Assembly (NCBI GenBank): GCA_008921705.1
Contig: VFFE01009164.1
Location: 2,842,785-2,906,784 of the forward strand
Direction: 5' to 3'
DNA from: Burhinus oedicnemus
Taxonomy: Eukaryota > Chordata > Aves > Charadriiformes > Burhinidae
Length of the DNA: 64,000 nt
This document shows, piece after piece, positions 48,169-58,420 of the stretch. The position numbers and the translations under genes were made by a program. Position 1 is the stretch's first letter. Each line of letters begins with the position of its first letter. Under the pieces are notes generated by a model. The model worked only from the letters and a program-made list of their open reading frames with translations. It searched no databases and was not told the DNA's origin.

Positions 48169-50081
48169 GAGAAGGCGTAATCTCAGGACCTCATCTGAAC
48201 TCTCTTGTGCTAAAACATTAATCTGCATTGCATAATGTGTCGGAGCAAACAGAGCTGGAGTGAAAGCAAGCTCTCCCTGCCTGTATTTTACTCACTTTGC
48301 TCCTCTCAGCAAACAGAGATGACATTTTTGTGCACAATAGGCCAACACAAGAAATAGAGGGGTTCGTTCTGGGAGGGTTTTTGTGTTTGCGGACTTCTCC
48401 TACCATTTTATAAAATGAAGACAAGTCCAGCCGGGCCTCAAATGCCAAGTGGCATGCCAAATGGCCTGTTAGCTAAGGGGCAGCATCAAACCCCCTGGGA
48501 TGGGGTCAGAGGATGAGGAAAAATTGATTTAGGAGAAACTGGGGCAAATAAAGTTTCCAGCTAGGATTTATTAAACTTATTCCTCCTTTACTTTAATCCT
48601 GGTGTTTTGTTTTCATCCCAGCTCTGTCCAGTATTGGTAGCTGCTACCTACTACGTTGATTGGTGCTGCTTAAGCTCAAGCGATAGTCATCTGAGATTAT
48701 AACTGGTCTGACACTCATGGGTTCTTAGTCCTGGAAATTGCCTTAACCAGGCCATGCTGGGTGGGGGTTATGTTACCCTAAGAGAGGGAGTCTTTCCCAG
48801 TTAAGGTGACTCCTCTCCAAGAAAAAGGGTCTTGGTGTCCCACAGCTGAGAAAGGGCCTCTTGGCACCAGGAAGAGAAGGGAAAGAGCAAGTCTGGTGTC
48901 TGTGGGATAGCTACTCCTTCTCCCAAACAGCACCCTTCCAGTGAGAGCAGGAGCAGTACACTCAGCTCTGCAAGTCTGCTATTCCACTTTTATCCTTTTC
49001 TCTTTCTCACCTGCTTATGAGAGGGTCACAAGAGAGGGTCTTGGCATCCATGATTTGGCAACATTCAGCTTTGCATATAGGGCTGAGAAACCTTCAGCAT
49101 GTCCTGTTGAGCACAGGGTATGGGAGCTCGTTTGGGCTTGCTGAGGGTGGCTCTGGGATTTAGGCCCCTCTGTTATTTAGTCTTAACTTGCCTTCACCAC
49201 CTGCTTTGCAAGCATGACAATCCATTCCTTACCCTCAAACCTGCCGTGAGCAATTCCCTACACAAAACTGACAGCATATGAAAATTGCAAGTGGAAAGAA
49301 GAACCTATTTGAAAAAAAACTCAATGTCTTGTGATATGGACAAATGCGTTACAAGAATCTGAACCCAAACAAAATTTCTTGTCCCAGGGTATTTAAAATC
49401 CCATTCCTTTTTTGAACAGCAGAATGATGGTAGAAGACTACATATCTACTGTTTCAGGGTGTCACAAAACATGGCCAGGACATGCCCTCCAGAGCACACA
49501 GAGCACACATGTGCCAACCACACCTGGACCAGGTCTGTCTGAAACACTCCTATGACCAGAAATCAAACAGAAGGTACCATATTCACAGCTGCTTTAGACG
49601 ACAAGTTCTCAGAGTGTGGCTATGCTTATACTGCAAAAAAGACATGTAGGTAATAGTCCCTGCTCCTGAAGCCAAGTTGGATAGACAGGTTTCCATCCAT
49701 ACTGCTTAACCCCAGCTATACTTTATACTCTTTGCCCTGGCTTTTCTCTAAAATCCATGTGGTCCTATGCCATGTAGCTCCTTTCTGTGTGTCTCCAGCT
49801 CACTATGTCTAAATATGAGGGCTGAGCTAAGGCCACAACAGTAGTATTTTTTGTAGTGTAATACTGAGATAGTGTGGTCCAAGCCCTGGAGTGTGACATG
49901 AGGCTGTATTTGAGAGAAGAAAGCGTGCTTGCAGGACTGTGCTAGGCTGTGGAGTCCAAACCTGGTGCTATCACACTCCCGTGCAGTGCTGTCTTCCCAG
50001 TGTGGTCCAGGGAGGTAAGTGTCCCCAGAACCAAGGTTAGGCTTGGTCCACACTGAGCTGGGGAGCCTGCTAACCATGAAG
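48169..50081. other. Unassigned non-coding DNA
   Basis: No recognisable gene or repeat family. A 109-codon minus-strand frame at 49748-50077 has no motif. Confidence 0.45.
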
Positions 50082-50147
50082 CTTGTAGTTCAAAGTCAAC
50101 TGAAGTTGACTGCCTATCGAACTACAAGGCCCTGAAGTCCAGGGCCT
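50082..50147. repeat. Two adjacent hairpins
   Basis: First hairpin: CTTGTAGTTC (50082-50091) pairs perfectly with GAACTACAAG (50119-50128). Inside it GTCAAC (50095-50100) pairs with GTTGAC (50105-50110) around a 4-base loop. Second hairpin: AGGCCCTG (50127-50134) pairs with CAGGGCCT (50140-50147) around a 5-base loop. The two stems share two bases. It may be the end of an old DNA transposon, a structured RNA, or chance. Confidence 0.8.
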
Positions 50148-50900
50148 GAGTTTGTCCCACAACACCGTGTTATTTAGCACTATGCATATAGCCCTTAATC
50201 AATTTGACTTCATGAAGGAAACACATGGCAGAGCTAGGACACGAGCCCAGCTCTCTGGAGCCCTAAGAGAGTACATAGTTTCCTTCACCTGGTTTTATTT
50301 GTTCAGTCCCCAGCTTTTCTACAGCATGAAGATACATTTCTGTGGTCCTCGGATGGAAATGGTAATTGCCCCACTGGAGAAGCTACCAAAAACATAGTAG
50401 TGACCCAATACCTCCTGACCACTTGGGACCATTTCAGCAGTGTACCCTTGGGAGGGGGAAAATGGAGGTCAGGCTGCCCTGGGCCACGTTTGGCCACTGC
50501 CTATGTTGCCTCCTGCCAAAGCTGGCCTTTGATAATGCTGTTGGCAGCCCAGCCCAGGGAAATCACAGCCCAGGGAAAGCTTGTCTAAGTCCAGGTGATG
50601 GTCACGCATGGCTGGGTGCAAATGGAGGAGAGCAATCAGGAGTTCGCAGGTGGCTCTGCATGATCTTCTCCCCAAAAAAACATTTGCCACTGCTTGGCCA
50701 CTGGCTCCCTTGGAAAAAATCCATGTCCTCTTTACGAGCTCCCTTCTGCCTGTGTAACCCCAAAGAGCTGAAACTCATCCCTCCTGAATCCTGCAAGAGC
50801 CCAAGCCTGTGTGATGTGCTGAAATTAGACTGGCTGCAAAACAGAGCCCCAGCCTTGAATTCTCTTAAAGTTTGATGAATTCAATGCTGGGAATTTGCTT
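50148..50900. other. Unassigned DNA with the longest non-transposon frame
   Basis: A 169-codon plus-strand frame at 50366-50875 is the longest frame in the window outside CR1. Its product would be rich in P, S, L, W and C with no domain, signal peptide or repeat that I recognise. Frames of 62-73 codons run through the same DNA in other frames, there is no usable promoter or splice pattern, and base composition is not distinctive. I do not call a gene. Confidence 0.4.
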
Positions 50901-52060
50901 CCACCCACGCCAGAGGTAAAGGGATTAGCTGTGAAGCCCTGATCCCACTCCACTCTTCCCAAAGCTCAGGGCAGCCTGGGCTCCCAGGCTGAGGTTCAGG
51001 CCTCTGCAGCTGAAAGTGTTTAAATAGGAACGTCCATCACCCGGTGTGAATAAAAGCGAAACTGGCCCTTTTAAAAGAGAGCGATGACTTGATCAAAATG
51101 CTGCTTTGTCATATCTGTTTCATAAAAATTTGCCCCCTCCGGGCCAATCCGGCTTGATGTCAATGGTGAACGCCAACCACAGCCTTGTCTCGGTGAGCAC
51201 CGCACAAAGCCTTAATTTCACAGCCTTCAAACAACAGTGAAAAATCACCAGGAACTTTCTCCTCGGCTCTGGGATCTCCCTAGCAACCGCAGGCCAAGCA
51301 TACTGTAATTCAATTTATGCCTTGAACTCCTTCAGGAGTCTCTTCTTTAAAATCTGTCACAGTCAACGTGCCTTGGGAAACTATTATACGCGCCTGAACC
51401 TTTGACCAGCCGGAGAAAGTAAGCGTTAGTATAAATCTCGTAAGCATGTTTGGTCTGTTTTTATGTTGGGCGTATGGTACATTTAACATTCAGCCCGTAG
51501 CCTCCATCTCTTTTCTGCTTGGGAAATGCACCTCGCATCTGTCATACTGTCTGCGCCAAAACCGGGCTACCAGCCCCAAAAAGAGGCGCGGGGGAAATGC
51601 CTCCGCTCAGCCAGAAGAATTGCTTTATGTGGAAATGCACTGACATGGCCCTCGGCTCGTTGGGAGACGGAGGGGTGTCATGGGAAAGATAAGCAGGAGT
51701 GACCTGGCAGGTTTGTGAATGTCTCAATCCCGGACTGAAGTGGGTTTAACAAAAGAGTGAAAGCTTAGCAGGAAAACACAAATGATAATGAACTGCTCGC
51801 TGTGTTTAAATAGCCATCCCCAAATAGTTCTGCAGCGAACATTGTCAAGTTACTTTAGTCAAAGTGAGGTTTATAGGCCTGTAATTTTCAGGCTATTTGC
51901 TCAGGAGGCCTCTGTGAGCATCTTGAAAAAATTACTGCTTTCGCTGACAAATGTCATTTTTAAATTAGCCATATGACACAATGTCTTATAAATAGGATCC
52001 CTCTCTGTGAGTTAGCTCTGTCTCTCGAGTGTGGTCAGAAAGAGAAGGGACGAGCCTTTA
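50901..52060. other. Candidate conserved non-coding (enhancer-like) DNA
   Basis: The stretch keeps CpG dinucleotides, has no repeat signature, few frames and many transcription-factor-like sites. Among them are a nuclear-receptor DR1-like site TGAACCTTTGACC (51395-51407), an RFX half-site-like CCCTAGCAAC (51278-51287) and several TTTAAAT, CTTTGT and TAATT motifs. The motifs are short and expected by chance at some rate; the call rests on overall texture. Confidence 0.25.
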
Positions 52061-53690
52061 ATGAGTAATGCTTGACTGGAAACTTGTTGGCATTGCAAAT
52101 CTAAGGGCAGATTTGGGCTAGCATCAGTCAGGAGGGGTTTATGCCTGGGGAGAAGGAGGGGATCTGCTCCCCTGGGGGTGCTGAGAGCCTGGCTTTGATG
52201 GGACGGGCAGGTGCTCTGCACCTTGCAGGAACTGGCTACTAAAGATAATTTTCAAGTAATTACTCACTGGCCATACTCCAAACCAATCTGAGTATTTTAT
52301 CCCAGAAGCCTCACCCCATCACACTGTCTCAGCTGGGAAAAGTAAGTCTGAGCAGTGAGAGGGAATTTTCTGGCTGGATCAAAAATAGACGTCAGATTTC
52401 TACCCTGCTGTCTTGCTTTGGCTGCAGGACGGCATCCTAAATAAAGTGGCGCAGCATAGTAACTTCAGGATGCACCTAGACGGTGGTCATTACGGACAGC
52501 TTGTACAAGTAGAAATTGCTGATTTCAGAGCATCACAGGGTGGCTCGGAAGGAAAATACTGTGCTGGGCCCATGCAGCTTCTGCTGGCAGAGGAGCTCCA
52601 GCTGCAGCCGTGTTGCAAGACATGGAGCAGCAGTTGGCAGCTAGCGGAGTACCTGCATGAAATCCCACCTGCCCGTGAACGAGGAGGGTTCTGTGTTCAG
52701 TTCAGGGCCAGATTTGATCTCGGCAGTCTTTCCTCACATTGCTTAATATGACCATATTTATATCTTCAGTCCTGCTGTTTGCTTTGATCTCGGGGAAGCT
52801 TTGTAATGCAGGCTGGGGATGGTATTTGGCCAGGCGGTATCTCCATCTACCGTCGGAGAACAACAGCCTGAAGCTTTTTCCAACGCTTCGAGTAGTACTG
52901 AGAAAAGGATGGTTTAAAATCAATAAGGGTCTGAATCCTTGTCTGCAGCTGAGTAGAGACCTGGCATCATTTTAGGCTGGAAGAACCTGCTTTGACTTTA
53001 GTAAGGCTTACAGGGATTTGGCGTTGCAAAATAAGTGGCTGCTGAAAGGCAGACGAGGCCATAAAGAAATGACACGGCAACATGCAAAGCCATGGAGCTG
53101 GAAACTGTGGTGGTACGATTTAACACAGCAAAGCTGGAGCAAATACCAGCTCAGGGCAAATGCAAATCTGTTTCGAGTATTACCTTTCCCCCAGCATTTC
53201 TGCTTTTCCCATATAGTTCTGCTCGTTGGCCAGGCTGATCTGAGTTGTGGCCCCTTTGTTGTGTTTCTGTGTATAGTGGCGGTACAGGGAAGGCTTAGGT
53301 GTAATAACACCCCGTCACTATTCATTACAAACACAAAATCTCTGCTGGAATACCCGCAGGTTCCCACGAAAGCAGGGCTATCTTTCATCCTGTTGTCCCC
53401 TATTTAAATAATTCCTCACTGTTCAGTCAAACTGAGCAAATAGGTGGAGGAAAAACACACGTATTACTAATTAACCAGAGATCATTGTTGTACACCAAAT
53501 GGTAATATCAAAACTCATCAGTTTCAATGGAGGGGGACTGTTTATAGAGGCATCAACGAGTGAAGCATTAGCGACATCCCTTTAACTGTTTGTGTCCCTA
53601 GCAGAAGTCTGGTCGTTATATAAAATACAGGGATAGATTTCATTCCAGAGTGGTGTGGAATTGGGTTACTCTGTCGGTGTTAAAGTCAGA
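52061..53690. other. Unassigned non-coding DNA
   Basis: No recognisable gene. Overlapping frames of 112 codons (52413-52751) and 126 and 129 codons on opposite strands (53008-53407) lack motifs; the last two are antisense shadows of each other. Confidence 0.4.
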
Positions 53691-54330
53691 CTCCCCTTTA
53701 TTTCAGACGAATCATGCATGAGCAGGTGTTGGGTAACTTTGTGAGCCGCCGGTAGCGAAAACGGCACAGGGCTGGCAGGGCTGTCGTCCCCCGTGGACGG
53801 GGGATGCCTGGATGCTCCAGACCAAAACCCCCGGCATTTGAAAGCCAGGGGAGCAGATTATAATAGCTGCTTTGCACCAGGGGCATGTTGCTGGCTCTAC
53901 ATCAAGAGAAAAAAAAAAAGAATTAAATATCATTTATCTTTCTCTGGGGAGTTTATGGGCCAAGTTTTGAGGGAATTATCTTTTTTGCATCGCCTGTTCG
54001 CTTGACTGTATAAATACAATACCTGCTTGAGAAAGGAAAAACAGTGCTCCTTTCAGCCTTGCAGGATTTCAATTCACAGCAAGTTTATCTGACATCTCTC
54101 GTGATTAGCCGTGAACTTATCTCAAGTAAGAGAGAGGGGAGCAAGAGCGGAGAAGATAAGCACCAGACAAAAGATGTTTGTCTCTCTCTGGGTGCTGCCT
54201 TAAACAAGCCCGGTCTGCCAGGTACCGAAATACAAAGTACCATTTTTGCAACCGGCAGCGAGGGGAAAGCATGGGATATACACCCATTTTAGACACCAAA
54301 TACGTCTTACTATCATTTATGTTCCTTGAC
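53691..54330. other. Candidate conserved non-coding DNA
   Basis: Texture like the block at 50.9-52.0 kb: CpG retained, no repeat signature, GATA-like sites (TTATCTT, CTTATCT, AGATAAG) recur at 53935-54160, and a TTTGCAT octamer-like site lies near 53983. Short chance frames only. Confidence 0.2.
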
Positions 54331-55129
54331 AAATTGTACAGCTAATTCCATGCACTTAGTGGGAAAAATGCTGTTAGCAGGTAAGAGCTTGCTTTAAAGT
54401 GCAGCAAAAGATGCGCAGTGATTACAGGTAAGTCTGGGTCAGAGGAGAACTGATTCCCGCCGGGTCCTGAAGCTTGCAGGCGTGAGAATGCAAGCTGGAG
54501 GTTTTCCTCTCGGGGCTGCAGGAATCCGTGACCAGGGATCCAGTTCCCAGCGAAGGTAATGAGAAAGGTCTGGTATAACTGAGCAGTTTGAGGAGAAGAC
54601 TGGGCATTTTTACCCAGTCTCCACCACCTACAAACCAGAGGGCATCAAATGAAGCGATGACAGAAACATTGTGGTTCTCACCGCCTTGGGCTGTTATGCC
54701 AAAAGTATAAATTTATTCAAAAGTGTTTAGACAAAGCTGTGAAGGAAAATTCCTTCAAGAGCTAGTAAACATAAAGATGCAAGAAAGTTGTTTTCAAGGG
54801 ATCAGCAAATACCTGAGCTATGGCCAGCAGGAGTTTCAGGCATGTGCCGCAGGAGGTGTCATGCTTGTCTGCTTGAGGCCCCTTTTCTCCCTGTCTGTTC
54901 CTGGCCAGCTCTGAAGGTCACCAGGCGAGATGCATATTTGTCCTGTCTCCATTCTTACAGACTCCGAAATAGAAGCAGAAGATCTCTTGCAAAATTGCCC
55001 ATGATTTTTCAATAGAAAAGAAGAATAGCTTTATTTTCAATGAAATGGAGCACAATGTTCACTACTGGCTGGATGCCTGCAAGATAGCTGTGTTCAGGAT
55101 GCTCTACGCTGTGGTGTCTTACATTAATC
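54331..55129. other. Unassigned non-coding DNA
   Basis: No gene or named repeat is seen; frames up to 75 codons without motifs. Confidence 0.45.
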
Positions 55130-55250
55130 AGGGGCTTCCCCCTGCTGTAGACATGAAGTTATTCCAGAGAAGCCCTGAAGGAGTAGTTGTTCCCAGAATA
55201 ACTATCTCTGAATAACTCCATGTGTGGACACTGTTATTCCCAGTCACCAG
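55130..55250. mobile_element. Likely ancient DNA transposon relic with TTATTCC units
   Basis: CTGTAGACATGAAGTTATTCC, then TTGTTCCCAGAATAACTATCTCTGAATAACTCC and TGTGTGGACACTGTTATTCC form a pattern of repeated ttattcc/ggaataa units between inverted gtgtagacac-like ends. The same pattern is typical of a non-autonomous transposon in turtles and crocodilians. Left CTGTAGACATG and right TGTGTGGACAC would be the decayed inverted ends. The superfamily is not certain. Confidence 0.45.
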
Positions 55251-58200
55251 AATCTTCTGCTGGTGGACTAATCTAAAATGTCTCTCTTTTTACCAAATAA
55301 GAGTTTTCACCCATGTGTTATTCAATAATAGTTGCTCTTTAAATTCATCTTACCTTTAACTTGAGAGACCTATCAAGTATAAAGGGGCCCAAGGACAGAA
55401 GTTTATGTGGTAACAGCTGGCACATGTTGATTATTCATCATTTCACAATATTAATAATGTTTTGTTCGCAAATGGCCTTTGCTGGAGTCGCTGAAATTAC
55501 TTTGAGAAATCACGGTGGAGTAAGCAGTCTTATTTCCATTGCACAATCAGGAAAAACTGAGGAACAAACACAATAAAGCATGATTTTCTAAAACGATTAG
55601 TAGTCTGAGATGTTCCATCTTGGGCAAAACCTAAGTGGAGAGCAAGAAGAGTCTGACCTTCAGACAATGGTGAGCATCTATGCTTGGAAAACCAGACCTT
55701 CTGAAAGGTCTCCTATTGGTACCCAAGATGGGAGGCAACAAAACTTTCTTGTCAGTCCTGAAGCCGTTGGCTTATAAATTGGTCATGCAGATGTTACTAT
55801 TAGCATCATTATTGTGGTTACATGCAAAAATAGATTTGGGGATTCTCATTGCTCTACACATTTGTCAAACATATGGCAAGTAGTGGTCCCTGGCCCCAAA
55901 AGCTTGCTCTCCAACCAGCAACATATAATCAGTAGGAGGGACACTGGGCTGAATGTGGGGCAAGTTCAAATAAGATTTGACCAGCTCTGAGAAGCCCAGG
56001 GAAGTAGCAGCATGCTACCTGCTCAGCTGCTGTTGGGCTGAAATTTGTTGTCTGCTTTACAGAAGAGGAGGGAGCTGGCAGGAAACACGGGGCAGAGTTT
56101 GCAGTGATTTGATGGGAACTCTTCCTTTTTCCCCATTTGTCAGTAAAAATGGTCTGAAAAGTACTTGTTGGAAAGAGCGGGGCTGGCCTCATCTCCACCA
56201 CCTGCCTAGCAACTTTGGGGAAGGTTTGGGAAGCAATACTGAACCGTTTTCTTTCTCCCTCAGCCTTTTCCCCTTCTCCTGGGCCACAGCCTGCATTGAA
56301 TTTTGTCTCCCCACTTTCTTTCTTCTGTTGCAACTCCAGTGGCGTATCCTGGCACTTTCCGAAGTGAAGTCAGATTTTGGCACCATCCCTTCAGCTGTGA
56401 TGAAAGTTACAACAGGGAGGGTAAGTGGAATTTGATAACAAAAAGCCTCTTGAGGCCTTTTCATCTTTGAACCACTGACAGTCCCAATAAAGTCTCAACA
56501 TCAACATTCACAATTCTGCAAAAAAAAAAAATAAAATGGAAGATGAAATAAATAAGAATTACCGCAGTAGATCCATTAAAAGATTTTCCTTTTACTAGAT
56601 TCCAACAAATTGCTTAAAACACATCTTAAACTGCCTGCATTTTCAGGAATGTAAATACACCGAAGGACAAATTATACAGTCACAGCTCTCAGGGCCAGCA
56701 TGTCAGGAGTACTGAAGATGGAGTCATAATCCTCCCCCTTATTCTTCCTGGCTAAATATTCTTATGTGGTCAGAGTGACCTACTGTGCAGTCATGTCAAC
56801 TCCTAAGTGGTTTAAGATAAGTGTCCCTTGATCACAATGGAAAGTTTGTGGAAATTTTCTGAGAAATAAGCACTTTGAAAAAACATTGATGGCTGGCAAT
56901 GAAGAAAATACATTCTCCTCCCCTGCCCATGCTGAAATTCTATGCTCAAATGTAAATATAATTTGAGCATAAAGCAGTAAATTTTTTCAAGCACCAATTT
57001 AAATAGCTGCTAGAAAAGAGAAAAAAATCAGACTGAACTCTAATGGCCTTTGTGTATATGTATTTGACAATATAACATCTCTAGCCAAGGTTTAAAAATA
57101 GTGCAATCTTGCATCAGAGGGTAGACTGGACCGTATTTCTAAACTGTGCTGCAGTATTAGACATACTCATTTATCTTCTGTTTCTTCAGTTGGATTTCAC
57201 AGAACTAAAGAGGATGTCCTTGCCAAAGCACATGTTTTGGAACAAATAACGATGAAAAAAATGTGATGTTTTGTTTGCCAAAATGCAGTATTTACATTGA
57301 CGCACTGAGGACTCCTGTGGGGGGAATGTCCAAATTGTGCAGGACCTCCTGGGTCAGGGACAATGATGGTGGGGCTGTTCAGAGGAGCTCAAAAGGTCCA
57401 ACACAAACCTGGAGCGGAGGCACTGCGCTGGCAGCAACCTTCATTTTGCTCCTCAGATGGGGTTCCATTGCCTCTGTCTCATGTTACACTGATGGTAGGG
57501 CACAGGTCCCCACTGACACAGTCTGCAAAACTGAGGTATAGCTGATATTATCAGGACAGCCTTCCTTGGAAGAGTGACTAGAAATGTAACTTTGCCAGAT
57601 TGAGACATAAATGTTTTTGTTTTGTTGTATTTTGGTTTTAGTCCATATCCTTCTTCAATAGGGCTGTTCTGACTACCTGGAGGAGATCAGAAGATTATCC
57701 ACATTGAGTGCTGCTCAGTGCTGCTTCTGCAGGCTTCCAACTATATCCAGAGGGAGAAGCCTATAAGTGAGAGAATTCCTCTGCATGGACATCGCCATGG
57801 TGACCTCTCAGTGATGCTCAAAGCAATTGCCATCAGTTGCTAGAACAGTCTCTGAACATTGGGAGCAGAAGAGGCTTAGGCAGCCTGTGCTGCATACCCT
57901 GCTAAGCACCTGTGGCTCTGGCTATATCAGCTTGAGCCAAACTTGTGAGCAGTAGCTGCAAAAAGTGTTTTCTCAGCCACCTGTGGAGGTCATCCATTTG
58001 GCTTTTGAATGTGGGGATCTCCAGGAACACATGTTCTGGGTTTGCAGGACCATGTCCTTGTCTCCTCTATGATGTATTTACCTCCTCCCATCTCAGAAAG
58101 AGGAGTGAAGAAAACTTTACCAAGTTACTTCAACCGTTTTTGTTCACAGATGTTTTGCCACTGAAGGGTTAGATATATGTCATTGTTATTCCAGAGGCAA

Positions 58201-58362
58201 CTAAAATCTGGAATCTGTTAATAAAAATATATTGTCTGTGAATCCCATTCAGTCTGGAGATATAAAACTGCTCTACTGCAAAAGATTATGTTGATTTTAT
58301 TTTTTTAAATAATACAAGAATCCAAGAGGGAAGACAAATTTTCAGAATATTGATTGCATTGT
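55251..58362. other. Unassigned non-coding DNA
   Basis: Includes the splice-site-flanked open segment 56340-56420 and an AATAAA signal (56486-56491) followed 28 bases later by a 12-base A run (56520-56531), both described under findings. The 152-codon frame at 55977-56435 and the 134-codon minus-strand frame at 55929-56333 overlap each other and have no recognisable domain. Confidence 0.4.
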
Positions 58363-58420
58363 GGTAGTCATAGTGATAGTGACAGTGATAGTGGTAGCGA
58401 TAGCGATAGTGACAGTAGTC
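58363..58420 (+). repeat. (GTGATA)n-like hexanucleotide repeat
   Basis: About nine degenerate hexamer units (GTGATA, GTGACA, GCGATA, GTGGTA) in tandem. In one plus-strand frame it would read as alternating Ser-Asp, and antisense as Leu-Ser; this is a consequence of the repeat and not evidence of a gene. Confidence 0.9.

Noticed and set aside
47906..48235. 109-codon frame across the N run
   Set aside because: It passes through the assembly gap and poly-T tracts, so its translation means nothing.
50366..50875. 169-codon open frame as a protein-coding gene
   Set aside because: It shows no domain, signal peptide or repeat, other frames are open across the same DNA, and no promoter or splice pattern supports it. 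One frame of this length is unsurprising in a GC-richer stretch of this size.
55977..56435. 152-codon plus-strand frame as a gene
   Set aside because: A 134-codon minus-strand frame covers the same DNA and neither has a known motif. Only the splice-bordered 81-bp part was kept, as a low-confidence candidate.
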